Shown one piece after another: positions 35,890 to 44,368 of a stretch of 44,368 bases of DNA (its first letter is position 1; every line of letters starts with the position of its first letter). Source of the stretch: Nitrospirota bacterium (GTDB taxonomy: Bacteria > Nitrospirota > Thermodesulfovibrionia > Thermodesulfovibrionales > UBA6898); the NCBI GenBank assembly GCA_016217675.1, contig JACRHC010000032.1:1-44368 (forward strand), in the 5' to 3' direction. A model generated the notes under the pieces. The model was not told where the DNA came from. It was given only the letters and a program-made list of their open reading frames with translations, and did no database searches. A program made the position numbers and the translations under genes.

Positions 35890-36780
35890 ATGACTGATCC
35901 AATGTCACAGGGCGCACGCTTCAGGGCTGCCGTAAAAAATGAGAAGCCGCTCCAGGTAGTAGGGGCGGTTAACGCATATAGTGCTCGTCTTGCAGAACGA
36001 ACGGGCTTTAAGGCGCTCTATGTTTCGGGCGGAGGTGTAGCAGCCAGTTCTCTCGGTCTGCCTGATCTCGGCATCAGCACCATGGATGATGTGCTTACGG
36101 ATCTCCGCCGCATTACGGATATCTCCGACCTTCCTGTTCTGGTGGATATCGATACCGGCTGGGGCGGCGCCTTTAATATAGCCCGCGCAGTGCGCTCCAT
36201 GATAAGGTTTGGCGCGGCTGCTGTTCATATTGAAGATCAGGTCCAGGCGAAGCGCTGCGGACATCGGCCCGGCAAGGCGATTGTGAGCAGGGATGAGATG
36301 GTCGACCGCATCAAGGCTGCGGTTGATGCAAAGACTGACCCTGATTTTGTGATTATGGCCAGGACTGATGCCCTCGCAGTTGAAGGCCTCCAGTCAGCGA
36401 TCGACCGGGCCTGTGCATGTGTGGAAGCAGGAGCGGACATGATCTTCCCTGAGGCCATGACAGAACTTGCGATGTATAAGGAGTTCGCCGCAGCGGTGAA
36501 GGTCCCTGTTCTGGCGAATATTACTGAATTTGGTGCCACTGAACTCTACACGGTTGACGAACTGAGACAGGCCGATGTTTCTCTTGTGCTCTATCCGCTC
36601 TCGGCCTTCAGGGCCATGAGCAGGGCGGCTCTTTCGGTATACGATGCGATCCGCAGGGATGGAACGCAGAAGAGTCAACTGCCGGCCATGCAGACTCGTG
36701 CGGAATTATATGACTTTCTCGATTACCATGCTTTTGAACAGAAGCTCGACAATATATTTTCCCGGGAGGAGAAGCAATGA
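35890..36780 (+). CDS. prpB: 2-methylisocitrate lyase
   Basis: 296 residues, isocitrate-lyase superfamily. The catalytic signature KRCGH at 121-125 (family KKCGH or KRCGH) is flanked by VHIEDQ and [11 protein letters not shown], and VDIDTGWG with [10 protein letters not shown] supplies the Mg2+ and substrate ligands. It splits 2-methylisocitrate into pyruvate and succinate, the last step of the methylcitrate cycle. The start ATG 35890 has GAGGAGGAAG just upstream. It overlaps prpC by 4 bases (ATGA). Confidence 0.96.
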   Translation: MTDPMSQGARFRAAVKNEKPLQVVGAVNAYSARLAERTGFKALYVSGGGVAASSLGLPDLGISTMDDVLTDLRRITDISDLPVLVDIDTGWGGAFNIARAVRSMIRFGAAAVHIEDQVQAKRCGHRPGKAIVSRDEMVDRIKAAVDAKTDPDFVIMARTDALAVEGLQSAIDRACACVEAGADMIFPEAMTELAMYKEFAAAVKVPVLANITEFGATELYTVDELRQADVSLVLYPLSAFRAMSRAALSVYDAIRRDGTQKSQLPAMQTRAELYDFLDYHAFEQKLDNIFSREEKQ

Positions 36781-37937
36781 GCGTAGCAGAGGCAATTGAA
36801 CCGGCAGCACCAAGGGCAAAGAAATCGGTCGCACTCTCGGGCGTATGCGCAGGCAATACGGCTGTCTGCACTGTGGGCAGGACCGGCAATGACCTGCATT
36901 ACCGCGGATATGACATTGTGGAACTTGCGATGCAGTCAACCTTTGAGGAGGTTGCCTATCTCCTTGTTCATGGTGAACTGCCGACCGTATCAGAACTCAA
37001 GGACTATAACAAGAAGCTGAAGGGTCTGCGCGGACTGCCCGCAGAGCTTAAAACTGCACTCGAACATATCCCTGCTGCCGCACATCCGATGGATGTGCTC
37101 AGGACCGGCTGTTCAGTGATCGGCACGGTCCTTCCTGAAAAGGAGGACCGCAATATTCAGGGGGCCCGCGATATTATCGACAGGCTGGTTGCATCCTTCG
37201 GATCAATGCTTCTTTATTGGTGGCACTACAGCCAGAACGGACGCAGGATCGAGGTCGAAACCGACGATGACACGGTTGCCGGTCATTTCCTGCATCTGCT
37301 GCATGGCAGAAAGTCGTCACCGCTCCATGAGAAGGCCCTTGATCAGTCGCTCATCCTGTATGCCGAGCATGAATATACTGCCTCCACCTTTGCAGCCCGC
37401 GTTATCACCGGGACACTCTCGGACGTGCACTCTGCCATCACCGGAGCGATCGGCGCGCTGCGCGGGCCAAAGCACGGCGGGGCGAATGAGGCGGCGATCG
37501 AGATCCAGAGGCGCTACCGCACTCCTGATGAGGCTGAAGACGACATCAGGGCGCGCGTTGCAAACAAGGAGATTGTCATCGGTTTCGGTCATCCGGTCTA
37601 TACGGTCAGCGATCCGAGGAATCCGATTATTAAGGAGATAGCCCGCAAGCTCTGCAAGGACGGGGACAACATGAATCTGCACAACGTCGCAGACCGTATC
37701 GAAACGGTCATGAAACGGGAAAAGAATATGTTCCCGAACCTTGACTGGTATTCAGCGGTCTCCTATCACATGATGGGTGTGCCGATTCCGATGTTCACCC
37801 CGATCTTCGTAATATCGAGGACCACCGGCTGGGGCGCTCATATCATAGAGCAGCGTCTGGACAATAAGATCATCCGTCCTTCTGCCAACTATATCGGGAT
37901 GGAGGACAGGCCGTACCTGCCGATCGAAAAAAGATAA
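36777..37937 (+). CDS. prpC: 2-methylcitrate synthase / citrate synthase
   Basis: 386 residues, citrate-synthase fold. Motifs: [10 protein letters not shown] near the N-terminus, [35 protein letters not shown] (catalytic His), and [13 protein letters not shown] (second catalytic His). The context, directly after prpB and before prpD, supports 2-methylcitrate synthase, condensing propionyl-CoA and oxaloacetate; many such enzymes also make citrate. The ATGA overlap with prpB implies coupled translation. A 56-base gap precedes prpD. Confidence 0.95.
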   Translation: MSVAEAIEPAAPRAKKSVALSGVCAGNTAVCTVGRTGNDLHYRGYDIVELAMQSTFEEVAYLLVHGELPTVSELKDYNKKLKGLRGLPAELKTALEHIPAAAHPMDVLRTGCSVIGTVLPEKEDRNIQGARDIIDRLVASFGSMLLYWWHYSQNGRRIEVETDDDTVAGHFLHLLHGRKSSPLHEKALDQSLILYAEHEYTASTFAARVITGTLSDVHSAITGAIGALRGPKHGGANEAAIEIQRRYRTPDEAEDDIRARVANKEIVIGFGHPVYTVSDPRNPIIKEIARKLCKDGDNMNLHNVADRIETVMKREKNMFPNLDWYSAVSYHMMGVPIPMFTPIFVISRTTGWGAHIIEQRLDNKIIRPSANYIGMEDRPYLPIEKR

Positions 37938-37999
37938 TTGTGCCATAGTGCCGAAATGATGCTCACAATAAAATCCACGGAAAGATAAGAGGAATGCCT

Positions 38000-39451
38000 A
38001 TGAGTTCACACATATCGAATGTCCGCCCTGAGCCTGACAAGGTCCTGGCCGATATCGCTGACTACGTCTGTAACTATGAAATAACATCTGACGAAGCATT
38101 TGAGACTGCCCGTTACTGTCTCATCGATACGCTCGGTTGCGGTCTTGAGGCATTGGGATATCCGGCCTGCACGAAGCTGCTCGGCCCGATCGTTCCGGGG
38201 ACGGTTGTTCCGGACGGGGCGCGGGTTCCCGGCACACAGTTTCAGCTTGATCCTGTGCAGGCAGCCTTTAATATCGGGGCCATGGTCCGCTGGCTCGATT
38301 TCAATGACACCTGGCTTGCTGCGGAATGGGGCCATCCTTCGGATAATCTCGGCGGTATACTTGCCGTTGCCGATCACCTCTCCCGTAAGGCCGTCAGTGA
38401 AGGGAAAAAGCCGCTGAAGATGCGCGACGTACTGACTGCCATGATCAAGGCCCATGAGATCCAGGGCGTGATAGCCCTTGAAAACGCCTTCAACCGCGTC
38501 GGCCTTGACCATGTGGTATTGGTGAAGGTGGCCTCTGCTGCAGTATGCACCAGGCTGATGGGAGGCAGCAGGGAAGAGGTCATTAACGCAGTGTCCCAGG
38601 CATTTGTGGACGGCCAGTCCCTCAGGACGTACAGGCATGCGCCGAACACCGGCTCGCGCAAGTCCTGGGCTGCAGGTGATGCAACCAGCAGGGCAGTAAG
38701 GCTTGCACTCTTTTCGATGAAGGGCGAGATGGGCATCCCCGGCGTGCTTACTGCCAAGGTCTGGGGTTTTTATGACGCGCTCTTTAGAGGCAGTGAGTTC
38801 AAATTCCAGCGTGCCTACGGCTCGTACGTCATGGAGCAGATACTGTTTAAAATATCCTTTCCTGCAGAGTTCCATTCCCAGACCGCTGTGGAGTGCGCCA
38901 TGGCACTCCATGCAAAATTGAAGGAATTTGGCAACACCATAGATGATATAAAGAAGATCACGATCCGCACGCATGAGGCAGCTATCCGCATCATAGACAA
39001 AAAAGGGCCGCTCAATAATCCTGCTGACCGCGATCATTGTATACAGTTCATGGTGGCAGTGCCTCTGATCTTCGGCCGGCTTACTGCTGCTGATTATGAA
39101 GACAGCATAGCCGCAGACCCGCGCATTGATGCGCTGCGTCAGAAGATCACCTGTACAGAGGACCCTCAGTTCACCAGGGACTATCATGATCCTGAGAAGC
39201 GTTCGATTGCCAATGCCATTACCATGGAGCTGCAGGACGGGACCATACTGCCGGAGATGGTTATTGAATATCCGATCGGCCATTGCCGCCGCCGCAGTGA
39301 AGGCATGCCGGTTCTGGTCGAAAAGTTCAGGACAAACCTGAACCGCCGTTTCCCGTCAAAACAGCAGAAAGCGATTCTTGACGTATCTCTTGATCAGTCA
39401 AGGCTTGAGGAGATGCCGGTTAATGAATATTGCGATATGTTTGTGATATGA
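38000..39451 (+). CDS. prpD: 2-methylcitrate dehydratase
   Basis: 483 residues from ATG 38000, which has AAGAGG 7 bases before; ATG 37994 is too close to it. MmgE/PrpD family: [44 protein letters not shown], and [15 protein letters not shown]-like [15 protein letters not shown]. It dehydrates 2-methylcitrate to 2-methyl-cis-aconitate without a metal cofactor. The aconitase encoded next completes the isomerisation, so both halves are present. Confidence 0.96.
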   Translation: MSSHISNVRPEPDKVLADIADYVCNYEITSDEAFETARYCLIDTLGCGLEALGYPACTKLLGPIVPGTVVPDGARVPGTQFQLDPVQAAFNIGAMVRWLDFNDTWLAAEWGHPSDNLGGILAVADHLSRKAVSEGKKPLKMRDVLTAMIKAHEIQGVIALENAFNRVGLDHVVLVKVASAAVCTRLMGGSREEVINAVSQAFVDGQSLRTYRHAPNTGSRKSWAAGDATSRAVRLALFSMKGEMGIPGVLTAKVWGFYDALFRGSEFKFQRAYGSYVMEQILFKISFPAEFHSQTAVECAMALHAKLKEFGNTIDDIKKITIRTHEAAIRIIDKKGPLNNPADRDHCIQFMVAVPLIFGRLTAADYEDSIAADPRIDALRQKITCTEDPQFTRDYHDPEKRSIANAITMELQDGTILPEMVIEYPIGHCRRRSEGMPVLVEKFRTNLNRRFPSKQQKAILDVSLDQSRLEEMPVNEYCDMFVI

Positions 39452-39486
39452 CGATCTCTTCCTGGTTAGCCGGGACCGTGAAATAA

Positions 39487-42183
39487 ATGCATAACCTCTT
39501 CAATACGCTCAGGGAATTTAATCCCTGTATTGGCAGGGCAGGGAAGATTTATTCCCTGCCTGCCCTGTCTCAGACAGGTTTCAGCAGCATCTCCCGACTT
39601 CCGATCTCGCTCCGTATTCTTCTCGAATCTTTGCTCAGAAACTATGATGGCAGGAAAATTACTGAAGAACATGTAAGGCAGCTTGCCGGATGGAAGCCTG
39701 AAGCAGACCGCACTGAGGAGGTCCCTTTTGTTGTGGCGCGGATCATATTGCAGGACTTCACGGGAGTGCCTCTGCTCTGTGATTTGGCTGCAATGCGCGG
39801 AGTTGCCCTGCGCGCGGGCAAGCCCCCAGGGATTATTGAGCCTCTTGTGCCGGTCGATCTTGTGGTGGACCATTCGGTGCAGGTGGACTACTACGGAGAG
39901 GCGACTGCGCTTCAAAAAAACATGGCGCTGGAGTTCGAGCGCAACAAAGAGCGTTATCAGTTTTTGAAATGGGGCATGAACGCCTTTAAGACCTTCAAAG
40001 TGATTCCGCCCGGCATAGGCATTGTGCATCAGGTGAATCTCGAATACCTGGCGCGCGGTGTTCATCGCCGGAACGACCTGTATTATCCTGATACGCTTGT
40101 CGGCACTGACAGCCACACCACCATGATAAACAGTATCGGCGTAGTCGGCTGGGGCGTCGGCGGTATTGAGGCAGAGGCCGGAATGTTAGGCCAGCCGATC
40201 TATTTCCTCACGCCGGACGTGGCAGGAGTCCATCTCAGAGGTTCGCTGTGTGATGGAGTGACTGCAACGGATCTCGCACTGACCATAACAGAGGTGCTTC
40301 GCCGGGAAAAGGTTGTAGGAAAATTCGTCGAATTTTTCGGTGAAGGCGCCTCATCACTTGCACTTCCTGACCGGGCGACCGTGGCCAACATGGCCCCTGA
40401 ATACGGAGCAACGATCGGCTTTTTCCCTGTGGATGATGTGACGGTTGATTTTTTCAGATCGAGCGGACGCACGGATGAAGAAGTGTCAGTGTTCGAAGCC
40501 TATTTCAGGGCGCAGGAAATGTTCGGGATGCCGAAACTTGGTGAGAGCGATTATTCGAAGGTGATCGATGTCGATCTTTCTGCAATAAGACCTTCTGTTG
40601 CAGGGCCGAGACGGCCCCAGGAGCGCATCGATCTGCCGGATCTCGGAAAACGGTTTGCTGAACTTTTCAGCAGGCCGACCGGGGAGAGCGGGTTTGGCAA
40701 GAAGAGTGATGACCTGTCCGGGAGATACAGAACCAGGGACAACAGGGCGGTGGGTTCCGGTGATGTGATCATTGCTGCGATCACGTCCTGTACAAACACC
40801 TCGAATCCGGCAGTACTGCTTGCAGCCGGACTTCTTGCAAAGAAGGCTGTTGAGAAAGGACTTGCTATCAGGAAAGGGATCAAAACATCCCTTGCTCCGG
40901 GTTCGAGGGTTGTCACTGAATATTTGAGACAAGCCGGCCTGCTGACGTATCTCGAAACCTTGGGCTTTGCTGTTGCTGCATACGGATGTGCCACCTGTAT
41001 CGGCAATGCAGGTCCTTTGGATGAGGGAATAGAAGAAGCCATAGTCTCGAACGACCTTGTCTGTGCGGCTGTGCTTTCCGGTAACCGGAATTTCGAGGCC
41101 CGTATCCATGCCAATCTGCGTGCCAATTTTCTGATGAGTCCGCCTCTTGTGGTGGCCTTTGCGATTGCCGGCACGGTGATAAAAGACGTGGAGAAAGAAC
41201 CCCTTGGCATCGGCAGCAACGGCCTTCCCGTGTATCTGAGGGACATATGGCCGGGCAATGAGGAAGTGGCGGCTCTGATGAAGTATGCCAGAGATCCTGA
41301 GGCCTTCCGACGCTTGTACGCTGACCCAACAGAAGACCACGAATTATGGAACAACGTAGCATCTGTTTCTGGTGAGGTCTATAACTGGCCGTCATCCACG
41401 TACATTGCCGAGCCGCCGTTCTTTCAGGATTTTGCGATGCAGACCGGCAGTGTAATGGACATTAAGGATGCACGGGCACTTGCCATCTTCGCGGACTCTG
41501 TCACGACCGATCATATCAGTCCTGCAGGCTCGATCAGGGCCGGCTCCCCTGCAGGCAGCTATCTCATCAATCAGGGTGTTGATAAGGACGACTTTCAGAG
41601 CTACGGTACCCGGCGGGGAAATCACGAGGTGATGGTGCGCGGCACCTTTGCAAACGTGCGCATCAGGAATCTTATGCTGTTGCCCAGGGAAGACGGCAGC
41701 TATCCGGAAGGCGGGTACACTTTGTTGCAGCCCTCAGGTGAAATGATCTCTATCTTTGATGCAGCGATGAACTATTCGGCCCAGGGTACGCCGACCCTTA
41801 TTTTCGCCGGCGAGGAATATGGCACGGGTTCATCAAGGGACTGGGCAGCCAAGGGCACCCAGCTGCTTGGCGTGAAGGCTGTTATTGCCAGGAGCTTTGA
41901 GCGGATTCACCGCTCGAATCTTGTCGGCATGGGCGTTCTGCCTCTCCAGTTTATGACTGATGATTCCGTTTCCTCTCTGCATATCAGCGGTAACGAACAG
42001 TTTGATATCCCTGGACTTGATGACCTTCGTCCGCAGCAGGAGGTTAAAATCACCATCAGACGGACGGATGGCTCAGTGCAGAACGTGAAGGTTTTATCCC
42101 GCATCGATACTTCCATAGAGGTCGATTATTTCAGGCATGGGGGCATTCTTCCCTATGTACTCAGGGAACTATTGGCAAAGTAA
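39487..42183 (+). CDS. acnA: Aconitate hydratase A (also likely 2-methyl-cis-aconitate hydratase)
   Basis: 898 residues, AcnA/IRP type. [4Fe-4S] cysteines: one in SCTNTSNP, two in [28 protein letters not shown] and the swivel-domain [16 protein letters not shown] block are present. It interconverts citrate and isocitrate and, in the methylcitrate cycle, hydrates 2-methyl-cis-aconitate to 2-methylisocitrate. The AcnD/PrpF route is not needed because prpD is intact. The start follows a weak ribosome-binding region (gaccgtgaaata). It ends 54 bases before prpE. Confidence 0.95.
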   Translation: MHNLFNTLREFNPCIGRAGKIYSLPALSQTGFSSISRLPISLRILLESLLRNYDGRKITEEHVRQLAGWKPEADRTEEVPFVVARIILQDFTGVPLLCDLAAMRGVALRAGKPPGIIEPLVPVDLVVDHSVQVDYYGEATALQKNMALEFERNKERYQFLKWGMNAFKTFKVIPPGIGIVHQVNLEYLARGVHRRNDLYYPDTLVGTDSHTTMINSIGVVGWGVGGIEAEAGMLGQPIYFLTPDVAGVHLRGSLCDGVTATDLALTITEVLRREKVVGKFVEFFGEGASSLALPDRATVANMAPEYGATIGFFPVDDVTVDFFRSSGRTDEEVSVFEAYFRAQEMFGMPKLGESDYSKVIDVDLSAIRPSVAGPRRPQERIDLPDLGKRFAELFSRPTGESGFGKKSDDLSGRYRTRDNRAVGSGDVIIAAITSCTNTSNPAVLLAAGLLAKKAVEKGLAIRKGIKTSLAPGSRVVTEYLRQAGLLTYLETLGFAVAAYGCATCIGNAGPLDEGIEEAIVSNDLVCAAVLSGNRNFEARIHANLRANFLMSPPLVVAFAIAGTVIKDVEKEPLGIGSNGLPVYLRDIWPGNEEVAALMKYARDPEAFRRLYADPTEDHELWNNVASVSGEVYNWPSSTYIAEPPFFQDFAMQTGSVMDIKDARALAIFADSVTTDHISPAGSIRAGSPAGSYLINQGVDKDDFQSYGTRRGNHEVMVRGTFANVRIRNLMLLPREDGSYPEGGYTLLQPSGEMISIFDAAMNYSAQGTPTLIFAGEEYGTGSSRDWAAKGTQLLGVKAVIARSFERIHRSNLVGMGVLPLQFMTDDSVSSLHISGNEQFDIPGLDDLRPQQEVKITIRRTDGSVQNVKVLSRIDTSIEVDYFRHGGILPYVLRELLAK

Positions 42184-42188
42184 GGTAT

Positions 42189-42218
42189 TTGTCGTTATTA
42201 TACATGTATAAGTAAAAT
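42189..42218 (+). promoter_or_regulatory. Perfect 14-base palindrome in a putative internal promoter before prpE
   Basis: TTATACATGTATAA (42198-42211) is a perfect palindrome. It fills most of an 18-base spacer between TTGTCG (42189-42194, 4 of 6) and TAAAAT (42213-42218, 5 of 6), a sigma-70-type arrangement. A repressor or activator bound between the elements could control prpE separately. With its AT-rich sequence, chance cannot be excluded. Confidence 0.35.
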
Positions 42219-42237
42219 ATAAGACTGGAGGCTTACG

Positions 42238-44136
42238 ATGGGCAGGTACGAGGAAGTATTTAACAGAAGTATTCAGAACCCGGAAGGTTTTTGGGCAGAG
42301 GCCGCGGAAGCAATAGACTGGTATAAGAAGTGGGACAAGGTCCTGGATGATTCGAACAAGCCATTCTACCGCTGGTTTTCCGGCGGGCAGATGAACACCT
42401 GCTACAATGCTGTTGACCGCCACGTGCAGGGCGGTCGCGCAGACCAGACTGCACTTATCTATGACAGCCCGGTTACCGGTTCGATACAGAAGTTCACGTA
42501 CCGGGAACTTCTTGAAAAGGTCTCACGGTTTGCCGGTGCTCTAAAAAATATGGGAGTCAGCAAGGGCGATACGGTCATTATCTATATGCCGATGATCCCG
42601 CAGGCAGCCATCGCAATGCTTGCCTGTGCGCGTTTAGGTGCTGTTCATTCCGTGGTATTTGGAGGCTTTGCTCCTCATGAGCTTGCGATACGCATTGACG
42701 ACGCAAAACCACGGGTCATTGTCTCCGCATCCTGCGGTATAGAGGTGAAGAAGATCATCGAGTATAAATCGATGCTGAACAAGGCCATTGAACTGGCCGA
42801 ACATAAACCGGAAAAATGCGTAATCCTCCAACGGCCCCTGGTTACTGCCGAGCTTATCCCGGGGCGTGATTTTGACTGGGAAGAGATAGCTGCAAAGGCA
42901 GAACCGGCTGACTGTGTGCCGGTCAAGGCGACTGACCCGCTTTATATCCTCTATACCTCAGGCACGACCGGCAAGCCAAAAGGCATTGTGCGCGACAACG
43001 GCGGCCATGCCGTTGCTCTCAGATGGAGCATGGAAAATATTTATGATACAAAACCGGGTGAGGTTTTTTGGGCAGCCTCTGACGTGGGTTGGGTGGTCGG
43101 CCATTCCTATATTGTGTATGCCCCGCTCCTGGCCGGCTGCACCACGATACTGTATGAGGGAAAGCCGGTCGGTACCCCAGATCCGGGAGCATTCTGGCGC
43201 GTCATCTCGGAACACGGCGTGAAGACCCTTTTCACTGCGCCGACTGCATTCCGTGCAATAAAGAGGGACGATCCCCAGGGTGAATATCTGAAGAAGTATG
43301 ACCTTTCGAATTTCAAATATCTGTTCCTTGCCGGTGAGCGGCTCGACCCTGATACGTATCACTGGGCCCACAACCTGCTCCATAGGCCGGTGATTGACCA
43401 CTGGTGGCAGACAGAGACGGGCTGGCCTATCACCGCAAACTGCATGGGGATAGAACCTTTTCCTCTCAAGCCGGGTTCATCGACCAAACCGGTGCCGGGA
43501 TTTGATGTCCAGATACTCGACAGCAGCGGCAATGTGTTGGGCCCGACCCAGGAGGGACTTGTTGTTGTAAAGCTGCCCCTTCCTCCGGGCACACTTCCGA
43601 CACTCTGGCAGGCTGACGAGAGATTTTTACAGTCATATACCAAGGTGTATCCCGGTTACTATTTCACGAGTGACGGCGGCTTCAGGGATGAGGACGGTTA
43701 CGTCTTTATCATGGGACGCGTTGATGATGTAATCAATGTGGCAGGCCATCGTCTTTCGACAGGTGAGATGGAAGAGATCATTTCCCAGCACCCGGATGTT
43801 GCAGAATGCGCAGTCTTTGGCGTGCATGATTCGCTGAAGGGGCAGGTCCCGTTCGGCCTTGTGGTCCTGAAATCCGGTGTCAAGACAGATGACAGCGTTA
43901 TGAAAAAAGGACTCGTAGGCATGATGCGCGAAAAGATTGGCCCTATTGCCTGCTTTAACGAAGCTGCAGTGGTCGGAAGGCTGCCGAAGACCCGTTCGGG
44001 AAAAATTTTAAGAGGCACGATGAGAAAAATAGCAGATGGTGAGCCGTATTCAATGCCATCGACCATCGAGGACCCTGCAGTTCTTGGTGAAATAGAGGAA
44101 ACGCTCAGAAAAGCGGGGTATGCCAATAAGAAATAA
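42238..44136 (+). CDS. prpE: Propionate-CoA ligase (acyl-CoA synthetase)
   Basis: 632 residues, ANL adenylating family. P-loop YTSGTTGKPKGI, WWQTETGWPI as the AMP-binding loop, GRVDDVINVAGHRL hinge, and catalytic Lys in LPKTRSGKILRGTMR. HNLLHRPVIDHWWQTETGW is typical of PrpE rather than acetyl-CoA synthetase Acs, and the operon supplies the reason to make propionyl-CoA. GGAGG 7-12 bases ahead of ATG 42238 is a good ribosome-binding site. It is the last gene of the operon; the terminator at 44254 follows. Confidence 0.95.
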   Translation: MGRYEEVFNRSIQNPEGFWAEAAEAIDWYKKWDKVLDDSNKPFYRWFSGGQMNTCYNAVDRHVQGGRADQTALIYDSPVTGSIQKFTYRELLEKVSRFAGALKNMGVSKGDTVIIYMPMIPQAAIAMLACARLGAVHSVVFGGFAPHELAIRIDDAKPRVIVSASCGIEVKKIIEYKSMLNKAIELAEHKPEKCVILQRPLVTAELIPGRDFDWEEIAAKAEPADCVPVKATDPLYILYTSGTTGKPKGIVRDNGGHAVALRWSMENIYDTKPGEVFWAASDVGWVVGHSYIVYAPLLAGCTTILYEGKPVGTPDPGAFWRVISEHGVKTLFTAPTAFRAIKRDDPQGEYLKKYDLSNFKYLFLAGERLDPDTYHWAHNLLHRPVIDHWWQTETGWPITANCMGIEPFPLKPGSSTKPVPGFDVQILDSSGNVLGPTQEGLVVVKLPLPPGTLPTLWQADERFLQSYTKVYPGYYFTSDGGFRDEDGYVFIMGRVDDVINVAGHRLSTGEMEEIISQHPDVAECAVFGVHDSLKGQVPFGLVVLKSGVKTDDSVMKKGLVGMMREKIGPIACFNEAAVVGRLPKTRSGKILRGTMRKIADGEPYSMPSTIEDPAVLGEIEETLRKAGYANKK

Positions 44137-44173
44137 GATGGTTGTAAGTATGAAGACATTTGCTTATTAAATC

Positions 44174-44253
44174 CCTCCTATCCTCTCCCCATCCGGGGAC
44201 AAGCCTTTGCAAAAGGGAGGTATCATGCCCATAGGTGTTAACTTAAGAAAATG
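44174..44253 (+). other. Structured 3' spacer with a 9-codon mini-ORF
   Basis: TCCCC-ATCC-GGGGA (44186-44199) is a perfect hairpin and CCTTT-GCA-AAAGG (44204-44216) a weaker one. GGGAGG (44215-44220) precedes ATG 44225, opening a 9-codon frame (MPIGVNLRK) that ends at TGA 44252, directly before the terminator. CCTCC at 44174-44178 could pair with that GGAGG. No conserved leader peptide is recognised. Confidence 0.3.
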
Positions 44254-44282
44254 AAAAAGGCGGTCTTCTGGCCGCTTTTTTT
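44254..44282 (+). terminator. Intrinsic terminator after prpE
   Basis: AAAAAGGCGG - loop - CCGCTTTTTT: GCGG/CCGC stem with a G-T wobble, A-tract on one side and a run of 7 Ts on the other, 118 bases after the prpE stop. It should end the prp operon transcript. Confidence 0.85.
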
Positions 44283-44293
44283 CTTGCAAATAG

Positions 44294-44318
44294 CCGATAG
44301 CATTATATATGCTATCGG
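44294..44318. promoter_or_regulatory. Perfect 10-base inverted repeat, candidate operator for the next gene
   Basis: CCGATAGCAT - TATAT - ATGCTATCGG, arms 44294-44303 and 44309-44318. It lies 20 bases before the start of the next gene and overlaps AT-rich bases that could be its -10; TTGCAA at 44284-44289 is a possible -35. A dimeric regulator site, possibly autoregulatory, is the simplest reading. Confidence 0.55.
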
Positions 44319-44337
44319 TAGCGAGGAGGATAACCGC

Positions 44338-44368
44338 ATGAAAATAAAGAAAAGCGTTGAGCAGGTAA
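44338..44368 (+). CDS. Start of an unidentified gene (cut by window edge)
   Basis: GAGGAGGA (44323-44330) followed by ATG 44338 opens a frame reading MKIKKSVEQV to the window end. Only about 10 codons are visible, so no function can be given. The inverted repeat upstream suggests a regulated gene. Confidence 0.45.
   Translation, partial: MKIKKSVEQV

Noticed and set aside
38006-39283. 425-codon minus-strand open frame across prpD
   Set aside because: It is antisense to a well-conserved prpD and lacks its own ribosome-binding site and motifs.
39487-42183. Reading the aconitase as AcnD (Fe-S 2-methylcitrate dehydratase)
   Set aside because: prpD is intact in the same operon and no prpF is present, so an AcnA-type hydratase role is simpler.

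Overview
The window is about 44 kb of a Gram-negative, probably anaerobic bacterium with roughly 50 % GC. The mix of a periplasmic triheme c-type cytochrome, a sensor with a periplasmic CxxCH haem motif, two HD-GYP proteins, sigma-54 signalling and a complete methylcitrate pathway fits Nitrospirota (Thermodesulfovibrio-like) or a deltaproteobacterial-type lineage. The phylum is an inference from gene content; no rRNA or other taxonomic marker is present. Genes are densely packed and mostly housekeeping. There is no tRNA, rRNA, CRISPR array, phage or insertion sequence that I can support.

Layout. 1-1.9 kb (+): the 3' end of leuD, a RidA-family gene and an aminotransferase-fold gene that appears to lack the PLP lysine. 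1.9-3.9 kb (-): a membrane HD-GYP sensor with a periplasmic CxxCH motif. 4.1-7.4 kb (+): der, a YihY membrane protein, two very small unknown genes and a response regulator. 7.4-9.7 kb (-): a short histidine kinase overlapping a REC-TPR protein. 9.9-15.5 kb (-): the heat-shock operon hrcA-grpE-dnaK-dnaJ-rsmE, with a perfect CIRCE operator that covers the start site and ribosome-binding site of hrcA. 15.6-24.2 kb (-): a fold-III amino-acid decarboxylase, an unknown gene, tlyA, dxs, ispA, guaA and guaB (isoprenoid and GMP synthesis). 24.5 kb (+): a triheme cytochrome, separated from ilvE by a long bidirectional terminator. 24.9-27.5 kb (-): ilvE and argS. 27.6-30.6 kb (+): a ychF C-terminal remnant, a small unknown gene, an RNase E/G gene, tatA and tadA. 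30.6-35.5 kb (+): a PAS-PAS sigma-54 activator and a multi-PAS HD-GYP sensor. 35.9-44.1 kb (+): prpB-prpC-prpD-acnA-prpE.

The last block encodes propionate activation and the whole methylcitrate cycle. Its 415-base upstream region carries a near-consensus sigma-54 promoter and, 90-150 bases upstream of it, an imperfect ~50-base tandem repeat where activator sites would be expected. The sigma-54 activator gene lies 3.5 kb away, separated only by the HD-GYP gene, so a local regulatory circuit is plausible.

A second theme is the spacing of promoters to start codons. ilvE, argS, der and tadA have promoter-like elements whose predicted +1 falls 0-2 bases from the start codon, with no Shine-Dalgarno sequence, which suggests leaderless mRNAs. 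I see no clearly new multi-gene system. The most notable points are the methylcitrate control region, the lysine-less aminotransferase homologue, the haem-type HD-GYP sensor, the ychF relic and the leaderless candidates.
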